DNA of 10,966 nt from Deltaproteobacteria bacterium (GTDB lineage: Bacteria > Desulfobacterota > Anaeroferrophillalia > Anaeroferrophillales > Tharpellaceae), in contig JAUVDU010000022.1 in NCBI GenBank assembly GCA_030595135.1, forward strand, positions 1 through 10,966, read 5' to 3'. Positions 6,610 to 10,966 of this stretch are shown here, piece after piece (position 1 is the first letter of the stretch; each line of letters begins with the position of its first letter). Below the pieces are notes generated by a model. The model did no database searches and was not told where the DNA came from. It worked only from the letters and a program-made list of their open reading frames with translations. The translations under genes and the position numbers were made by a program.

Positions 6610-6624
6610 CTACTTACATTAAAC

Positions 6625-8037
6625 ATGAAGAAACATTTCACGAAAAGCATTAGTCAAGACCTCTTTTTTAGAATGGTAGGTTTCGGCATCGGGATGGGAA
6701 TAATCTTCCCATTTTTCACCTATTTTCTTCTGGACATACCAACCCATAAAGTCTTCAGCCCCCTCTTTTTTTCTCTCTGTATAGCCGCCGGCATTGCCGT
6801 TGGCCTGTGCAACTACTATCTCTTCAAAATGGTAGTTGACATTTATCTTAAACGTATCCAGTCAAAGCTTACGGCCTTTCGCCAAAACCTGGAAAACATA
6901 TTCTGGAAAGACGGTAATGACTTCGATCCCGAAAAATATTATCTAGAAGTTGATTCAGCCGATACAATAGGAGCGATCACCCAAGAATATAACATCTTCA
7001 TGACTACGTTCTACCGGCTTCTCAAGGCTGAACGAAAAACCGCTAATTTTCTCGAACGCCTCCAGCAAAAAGTCAAGATGAAGGCGATGGCCGAAACTAT
7101 AGTCGAGGTCTTCAAAGAATATTTCGGAGCTGATGGAGGCTGCCTCTACAGTTTGGAAAGTGGTCGTTTGCGGCAAATTAACAACTGCCATTTAATGATC
7201 GACAACGAGGCTCTTGACCAGGATTACTGTTACGATATCATCAAACGGGGAGAAATGGTTGTCTTTGAAGATATCGACAACCTGCCGGTGCGCTTTAATA
7301 TAGGTATTGGTTCTTTGAAACCAAATGCCATCGCTTACATGCCCCTCATCTACCAATCCCGACCGGTTGGTCTGTGCATTCTCAGTACCAACAAAAAGTT
7401 TAAGGCCAATTTTTTCTCACTTGAGAGCCGCAACCTGATTAACCAGGCCGCCCCATTTCTCCACAACAGCATACTTATGAAAAAACTGGAAGTTTTGGCT
7501 GCAGTGGATGAGCTCACCTGTCTGCTCAACCGCCGCTACGGCATGAAACGTCTCAATGAAGAATATGAAAGGGCGAAACGACATCAGTTGCCGCTGGCTG
7601 TGACGATGATCGATATCGACAATTTCAAACAACTCAACGATACTTATGGACATCAAGCCGGCGATGAAATCCTTAAAGAGTTTTCCGGAATTATTGTAGA
7701 AGAGATCAGGGTTACTGAGTTCGCCTTACGCTACGGTGGTGAGGAGTTCATGATCGTTATCCCCGGAGCCTCGGCTATAAACTGCCACAGGGTCATTGAA
7801 CGCCTGCGCCGCAAAGTTGAAAGCCTGCATGTCCAGTTCCAACAACATAAGTTGAATGTTACTTTCAGCGCCGGCATTGCCGTCTACCCGGGCGAGAACA
7901 TCACCGACCAAACTCAACTTGTCAATGCCACCGACATCGCTCTCTATCAGGCCAAAAACCGAGGAAAAAACCAAATAGTCATCTATTCATCCACCAGTGC
8001 ACCGGCAACCCTTAAATCTCAACCCAATACACAGTAA
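6625..8037 (+). CDS. Membrane diguanylate cyclase with GAF and GGDEF domains
   Basis: A 470-residue protein predicted to make cyclic di-GMP from two GTP at the inner membrane. Order: two membrane helices (about 14-37 and 44-71), a HAMP-like or coiled linker (72-140), a GAF-type sensor domain (about 145-285), and a GGDEF domain (about 290-455). The active-site motif is intact as GGEEF (371-375). The metal and substrate region MIDIDNFKQLNDTYGHQAGDE (328-348) has D330, N338 and the guanine-selecting D347, which fits a c-di-GMP rather than a cGAMP-type (Hypr) enzyme. The product-inhibition I-site, normally RxxD five residues before GGDEF, reads RVTE (362-365), so feedback may be weaker. The ATG at 6625 is preferred; a TTG at 6604 would overlap the inverted repeat. 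Neither start has a strong ribosome site. No EAL or HD-GYP partner is in the window. Confidence 0.9.
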   Translation: MKKHFTKSISQDLFFRMVGFGIGMGIIFPFFTYFLLDIPTHKVFSPLFFSLCIAAGIAVGLCNYYLFKMVVDIYLKRIQSKLTAFRQNLENIFWKDGNDFDPEKYYLEVDSADTIGAITQEYNIFMTTFYRLLKAERKTANFLERLQQKVKMKAMAETIVEVFKEYFGADGGCLYSLESGRLRQINNCHLMIDNEALDQDYCYDIIKRGEMVVFEDIDNLPVRFNIGIGSLKPNAIAYMPLIYQSRPVGLCILSTNKKFKANFFSLESRNLINQAAPFLHNSILMKKLEVLAAVDELTCLLNRRYGMKRLNEEYERAKRHQLPLAVTMIDIDNFKQLNDTYGHQAGDEILKEFSGIIVEEIRVTEFALRYGGEEFMIVIPGASAINCHRVIERLRRKVESLHVQFQQHKLNVTFSAGIAVYPGENITDQTQLVNATDIALYQAKNRGKNQIVIYSSTSAPATLKSQPNTQ

Positions 8038-8059
8038 AAGACAAGGTAATCAATTAAAT

Positions 8060-8806
8060 ATGTACAGTTTCATTAGCAACATCATCAATGCCATCCGCAG
8101 TATTGTAGTGATCGTCCCCAACACCTGTTTCTGGGCTATATTCTGTTGTCTGTCAACCTTCACCCCCTGGTCACGACGCGGCGTCGAATTCGGCGGCAGT
8201 TGCTGGGGCTGGATAAATCTACGCCTGAATGGGGTCAAAGTCATCTACCAAGGCCTGGAGAATATCGACCCCCATCAAACCTACATGGTCATCGCCAACC
8301 ATAAGAGTTTTCTTGATATCTATGCTATTTTCAGTTGCCGGGCTCTCTACTGTCTCTTTGTCGCCAAGCGGGAACTGACAAAGATTCCAATCTTCGGTAC
8401 GGCTCTCCAGCGCAGCGGGTCGATAATTATTGATCGAGGCAACCGTAAAGAAGCGATCTCACGGCTTAAAGCCCAAGGCAAGATCTTAAAGAGCCGTGAA
8501 ACCTCAATTGTTCTCTTCGCCGAAGGAACCCGCGGCCCGGCATCTATCCGCTTAGGAAAATTTAAAAAGGGGGGCTTTATGCTGGCATCTCAACTGGATC
8601 TGCCGATATTGCCTTTAACCATCAGCAACAGCGGCAACCTGCAACCCAAAGGTAAGGTCGCCATCAAACCAGGCACCATAACCCTGACCTTCAGTCCGGC
8701 AATTGAGACACCCAGTTTTGATGAAGGAGTTGACCCTAGAGAAGTAGTGAAAGAGATGAACAAGGTGATGGAAAAAACCAGAGAAGCGATCGACTCACAC
8801 CTATAA
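8060..8806 (+). CDS. plsC: 1-acyl-sn-glycerol-3-phosphate acyltransferase (PlsC family)
   Basis: A 248-residue membrane-associated acyltransferase. It should transfer an acyl group to lysophosphatidate, giving phosphatidate, the second acylation in phospholipid synthesis. The four motifs of the family are visible: NHKSFLD (80-86, the HX4D catalytic pair), KRELTKIPIFG (103-113) with DRGNR (125-129), FAEGTRG (153-159, the FPEGTR-type glycerol-phosphate site), and LPILPLTI (181-188). A hydrophobic N-terminal segment (about 12-34) would anchor it to the inner membrane. Length is normal for PlsC. The ATG at 8060 is chosen over in-frame extension to 7997 because the extension would lie inside the cyclase gene; AAGG at 8043 is a rather distant ribosome site. 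It follows the cyclase by 22 bp, so co-transcription is likely, though a functional link is not implied. Confidence 0.92.
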   Translation: MYSFISNIINAIRSIVVIVPNTCFWAIFCCLSTFTPWSRRGVEFGGSCWGWINLRLNGVKVIYQGLENIDPHQTYMVIANHKSFLDIYAIFSCRALYCLFVAKRELTKIPIFGTALQRSGSIIIDRGNRKEAISRLKAQGKILKSRETSIVLFAEGTRGPASIRLGKFKKGGFMLASQLDLPILPLTISNSGNLQPKGKVAIKPGTITLTFSPAIETPSFDEGVDPREVVKEMNKVMEKTREAIDSHL

Positions 8807-8827
8807 GATGGGGGGGGATAGATCACC

Positions 8828-9709
8828 TCACACTTTCCGCAAAAGTTCTGAGACTTCACCCAAGAAACCGTCAACTCTCATCTCACCAGAAAGTTCCGGA
8901 ACCTCTTTCACAATCCGAGCGTCAGCCGCCTGAAACATTCTTTCCCGCCACCTCTGTTGCGCCTGAAATTTTGCCTGCCAGAAAGGGTGGTCGTTACAGA
9001 GTTCTAACGGCAGCATCTTGTTCAAAATAAAACCATTGACACCAATGCCGAACTTGGTCAATGAATCGGCGATATTAAGCGCCTGTTCAACCGGCAGACG
9101 CTCCGGATTGGCAACCACCCAAGCGGTCGTCTCAGTTTGCAAAAGTTCGATAATTTGGGAGGTCAAATGCTTCCATCTGTTGATCAAAGCCAACGGATCA
9201 ACCTTGTTGAAAACAGTTTTCACCTTCATATAAACCTTCTGGGCCTGGGTCAGGTGAGTGTAAAATAGCTGCTGAATAAAGAGCAGGTTGAGGGTGGTCA
9301 CCGTCGGCGCCGTATCCCAAACAATCGTCTGATAATTGCCGGATTGAGCCATCGTCAGAAGATAGTCGAGCATAAACTCCTCCTCAATCCCCGGAGCCCC
9401 CTCAATATAGTCGATAATCTCACGTCCGACAGGCAAAAAAGATGACAAAACCGCATAAATTTCATCGGCAAATTTCTCCCTCCATAAATCCAGAACCAGT
9501 TGACGCGTTAATTCCACGGCATCAAGATTAGGAGCAACTTCCGTTACTCTCTGGTCAAGTGGTTGAGAAAAGATCTCCGACAGGGAGCCGGAAGGATCAG
9601 TGGAAATCAACAGGGTTTTACCGGATTGTGCATACTGCAAGGCGGTCGCAACCGACATGGTCGTTTTCCCGACCCCGCCTTTTCCGGTAAACATCTCTAT
9701 TTTTGTCAT
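8828..9709 (-). CDS. Single-domain ArsA/GET3-family ATPase
   Basis: A 293-residue ATPase of the ArsA/GET3 branch of the deviant-Walker (SIMIBI) NTPases, probably cytosolic and dimeric. Walker A is GKGGVGKTT (9-17) with signature lysine K10. Switch I is STDPSGSLSE (36-45), switch II WDTAPT (131-136), and the ArsA-like region VVANPERLPVEQA (198-210) is followed by GIGVNGFILNKM (221-232). In ArsA and GET3 switch I is usually DPAHSLSD and switch II DTAPTGHTLRLL; here both conserved His are absent, while the catalytic Asp candidate D38 is kept. There is one ATPase half only, and no arsenical pump, sensor or arsR gene is near, so arsenite export is doubtful. A MinD/ParA-like or anaerobic-metabolism role is an alternative. 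The ATG at 9709 has AGGTG six bases upstream. It converges on plsC with a 21-bp gap that contains a run of eight G. Confidence 0.85.
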   Translation of the reverse strand: MTKIEMFTGKGGVGKTTMSVATALQYAQSGKTLLISTDPSGSLSEIFSQPLDQRVTEVAPNLDAVELTRQLVLDLWREKFADEIYAVLSSFLPVGREIIDYIEGAPGIEEEFMLDYLLTMAQSGNYQTIVWDTAPTVTTLNLLFIQQLFYTHLTQAQKVYMKVKTVFNKVDPLALINRWKHLTSQIIELLQTETTAWVVANPERLPVEQALNIADSLTKFGIGVNGFILNKMLPLELCNDHPFWQAKFQAQQRWRERMFQAADARIVKEVPELSGEMRVDGFLGEVSELLRKV

Positions 9710-9740
9710 TTTTTACACCTCAACACCTTATTAATTAAGC

Positions 9741-9775
9741 AAAAAAAAGGTCTCGGAGAAAACCGAAACCTTTTT
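9741..9775 (-). terminator. Rho-independent terminator after pgsA, possibly bidirectional
   Basis: AAGGTCTCGG and CCGAAACCTT form a ten-base stem with one mismatch and a six-base loop. Read on the minus strand it is followed by eight T, placing it 40 bp after the pgsA stop. In the other direction it has five T. It separates the ihfB-pgsA unit from the ArsA-like gene. Confidence 0.8.
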
Positions 9776-9814
9776 GTCAAGTCACCAACTATAAACATGA
9801 AAAAAGCAAACTGA

Positions 9815-10441
9815 CTATTCCGACATTAACAGGTTAAAGGACTCTTTTAAATAGGCATAACCCGTCCACATTGTGTAGAGAAATGCTATCCAGAGAAAGA
9901 AAGTGCCCACGGTATGAGCATCTGCCCCCAGAAAAGGATAATGAATAATCAAAGAGACAACTGCCACAATCTGAAAAATTGTCTTATATTTCGCCATGGC
10001 GCTGGCGGCAATAACTACCCCCTTCTCAGCAGCTATCGCCCGCAAACCGGTAATTGCCGTCTCCCGGCAAAGTATCAAACATACCATCCATGCCGGAGCC
10101 CGCTGCAAATGAACCAGCATCACCATGGTCGACAACAATAAAATCTTATCAGCCAGAGGGTCAAGCAGTTTACCAAGAGTTGATTCAAAATGATATTTTC
10201 TGGCGAGATAGCCATCAAGTCCATCGGTTATTGCGGCTACAACCACCAAAAGTGCCGTCAATAGATTCAACCAACGGCCATCAAAATAGAGCAAAATTAT
10301 AATCAGGGGGACAACAAGGATACGACTACAGGTTAAAAGGTTCGGCATATTGGATGGTTCGCTCAATACCGACCGAACCCTAAGCAGAGAAGGAGAAATA
10401 AAATTCTTGCTCAAATCCGAGAACTTATTATTCAGAGCCAT
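9815..10441 (-). CDS. pgsA: CDP-diacylglycerol--glycerol-3-phosphate 3-phosphatidyltransferase
   Basis: An inner-membrane enzyme of the CDP-alcohol phosphatidyltransferase family that makes phosphatidylglycerol phosphate, the committed step to phosphatidylglycerol and cardiolipin. The full catalytic motif D-x2-DG-x2-AR-x8-G-x3-D-x3-D is present (D73, D76, G77, A80, R81, G90, D94, D98). Several hydrophobic segments flank it, and PNLLTCSRILVVPL (33-46) is the usual PgsA beginning. The ATG at 10441 gives 208 residues and overlaps the ihfB stop by 14 bases, suggesting coupling. The ATG at 10348 would give 177 residues, closer to the family's usual size of about 180, but has no visible ribosome site. 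The first 31 residues are thus either a genuine N-terminal extension or untranslated leader. A longer frame to 10606 only runs through ihfB in another frame and is rejected. A terminator follows. Confidence 0.9.
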   Translation of the reverse strand: MALNNKFSDLSKNFISPSLLRVRSVLSEPSNMPNLLTCSRILVVPLIIILLYFDGRWLNLLTALLVVVAAITDGLDGYLARKYHFESTLGKLLDPLADKILLLSTMVMLVHLQRAPAWMVCLILCRETAITGLRAIAAEKGVVIAASAMAKYKTIFQIVAVVSLIIHYPFLGADAHTVGTFFLWIAFLYTMWTGYAYLKESFNLLMSE

Positions 10442-10715
10442 TTTGGTTAATCCGTTCTTTAAGGTCTTTGCCAACTTTAAAAAATGGTAGCCTTTTCTCA
10501 CTGACTTGGATTGATTCGCCGGTTTTCGGATTACGACCGGTATAGGCTTTATAGTATTCAATATGAAAACTGCCAAACCCCCGTAACTCAATGCGATCTT
10601 CATCAAACAGAGCTTTTTTCATATTATCAACGACCAGATTGACAATTGTTTCAGAAACCTTGAGATTTAGGTCGGAACGATTCGCTAATTCTTCAATCAG
10701 CTCAGATTTATTCAT
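10428..10715 (-). CDS. ihfB: HU/IHF-family DNA-binding protein, IHF-beta-like
   Basis: A 95-residue nucleoid protein that binds and bends DNA as a dimer. It begins MNKSELIEELA, has IELRGFGSF (42-50), the beta-arm tip GRNPKTG (60-66) with the intercalating P63, and ends with LPFFKVGKDLKERI (76-89). RGFGSF and the C-terminal PFFKVGKDL fit IHF-beta better than HU, but no alpha subunit is in view, so a general HU-family protein is possible. The start at 10715 has AAGG seven bases upstream and gives the normal family length; extension to 10742 adds nine unlikely residues. It is the first gene of a unit with pgsA, whose longer form overlaps its end. Confidence 0.9.
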   Translation of the reverse strand: MNKSELIEELANRSDLNLKVSETIVNLVVDNMKKALFDEDRIELRGFGSFHIEYYKAYTGRNPKTGESIQVSEKRLPFFKVGKDLKERINQNGSE

Positions 10716-10766
10716 AGCAAAACCTTGAAGCCCGATAGTCATACCGGGGCCAAACAGATAATTTTA

Positions 10767-10772
10767 ATTATA
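10767..10772 (-). promoter_or_regulatory. Perfect -10 box close to ihfB
   Basis: TATAAT on the minus strand, 51 bases before the ihfB start. At 17 bases upstream the -35 position reads CAGTAA, which is poor, so this promoter would need an activator or be weak. Confidence 0.35.
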
Positions 10773-10828
10773 CTCGAGAACGACGCCAATTACTGCTTAA
10801 TGCATTCGCACTTCTTAACCATCTTATT

Positions 10829-10858
10829 TTATTAGCAATATCTAATTGATAATGTCAA
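10829..10858 (-). promoter_or_regulatory. Probable sigma-70 promoter of ihfB-pgsA
   Basis: On the minus strand a consensus -35 TTGACA (10858-10853) and a -10 TAATAA (10834-10829) are 18 bases apart, inside an AT-rich stretch. They lie about 115 bases before the ihfB start, leaving a long leader that also contains the second -10 box at 10767-10772. Confidence 0.5.
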
Positions 10859-10904
10859 GCAATTTTTCCCAGTCCAGTTAACAACTTATTCTTTGCAAAA
10901 AATC

Positions 10905-10966
10905 TAGGAGGCTGTCCGAGAATGCTCTTTTCCCCAGCTCAGCGCACTGCCAGCACTTCCTTCGGT
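10905..10966. repeat. Terminal repeat of a mobile element, cut by the window edge
   Basis: Bases 10905-10941 match the right end of the MITE-like element read inward (3915-3878): 32 of 38 aligned positions with one gap. The first 19 bases match that element's left end at 18 positions. Homology stops near 10941, so this may be the end of a different, perhaps full-length, family member continuing to the right. On the minus strand a short frame PKEVLAVR closes with TGA at 10941-10939, exactly where homology begins; it could be the tail of a transposase but is too short to judge. Confidence 0.55.

Noticed and set aside
6604..6624. TTG start for the cyclase gene
   Set aside because: It would overlap the inverted repeat, has no ribosome site and adds seven unremarkable residues; the ATG at 6625 is more natural, though not strongly supported either.
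8807..8827. Run of eight G between plsC and the ArsA-like gene as a phase-variable tract
   Set aside because: It lies in the gap between two convergent stop codons, not in a coding region or promoter, so length changes would have no obvious effect.
10442..10606. Upstream extension of the pgsA frame
   Set aside because: This stretch is the ihfB coding sequence read in another frame; the residues are unrelated to PgsA and ihfB is clearly the real gene.
1..10966. CRISPR array, tRNA or rRNA gene, riboswitch, prophage
   Set aside because: No regularly spaced repeats, cloverleaf-like sequences, conserved aptamer cores or phage structural genes were found by reading; gaps between genes are short and accounted for.

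Overview
The window looks like a chromosomal stretch from a Gram-negative bacterium. The best guess is an anaerobic member of the Desulfobacterota (former Deltaproteobacteria). The evidence is a lipoprotein, a Sec-exported protein, an InaA/WaaP-type kinase-like protein (a family tied to lipopolysaccharide in Gram-negatives), an IHF-beta-like protein, and a DUF3786 protein, a family I associate mainly with anaerobes of this kind. The lineage is inferred from family content only. No rRNA, tRNA, CRISPR or prophage genes were seen.

Layout. (1) Positions 2-2452, plus strand: the 3' part of a RecD2-like SF1B helicase gene whose reading frame is open through the left edge, a 42-residue single-pass membrane protein, and an InaA-like kinase-fold protein. 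These three overlap one another by 14 and 4 bases and so look translationally coupled. (2) A long imperfect hairpin (2492-2570) sits at the convergent junction. (3) Positions 2584-5148, minus strand: a PDZ-bearing ChaN-type lipoprotein, a DUF3786 protein and an exported DUF2780 protein, read in that order. A 145-bp MITE-like element (3771-3915) lies over the 5' end of the DUF3786 gene and supplies its apparent start codon and first 34 codons. (4) Positions 5244-8806, plus strand: an OFA-like MFS transporter, a membrane GAF-GGDEF diguanylate cyclase and a PlsC-type acyltransferase, separated by 22-58 bp. (5) Positions 8828-10715, minus strand: an IHF-beta/HU protein overlapping a PgsA-type phosphatidyltransferase, a rho-independent terminator, then a single-domain ArsA/GET3-like ATPase. 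(6) At the right edge (10905-10966), after the ihfB promoter region, a second copy of the MITE-type terminal repeat runs out of the window.

How the genes fit together. Several products concern the envelope: PgsA makes the phosphatidylglycerol precursor, PlsC makes phosphatidate, and the InaA-like protein, the ChaN lipoprotein and the MFS carrier act at or across membranes. No single pathway links them all. The two most unusual signals are the MITE-like element that seems to have rewritten the start of the DUF3786 gene, with a related end 7 kb away, and the compact overlapping cassette of helicase, membrane microprotein and kinase-like protein.
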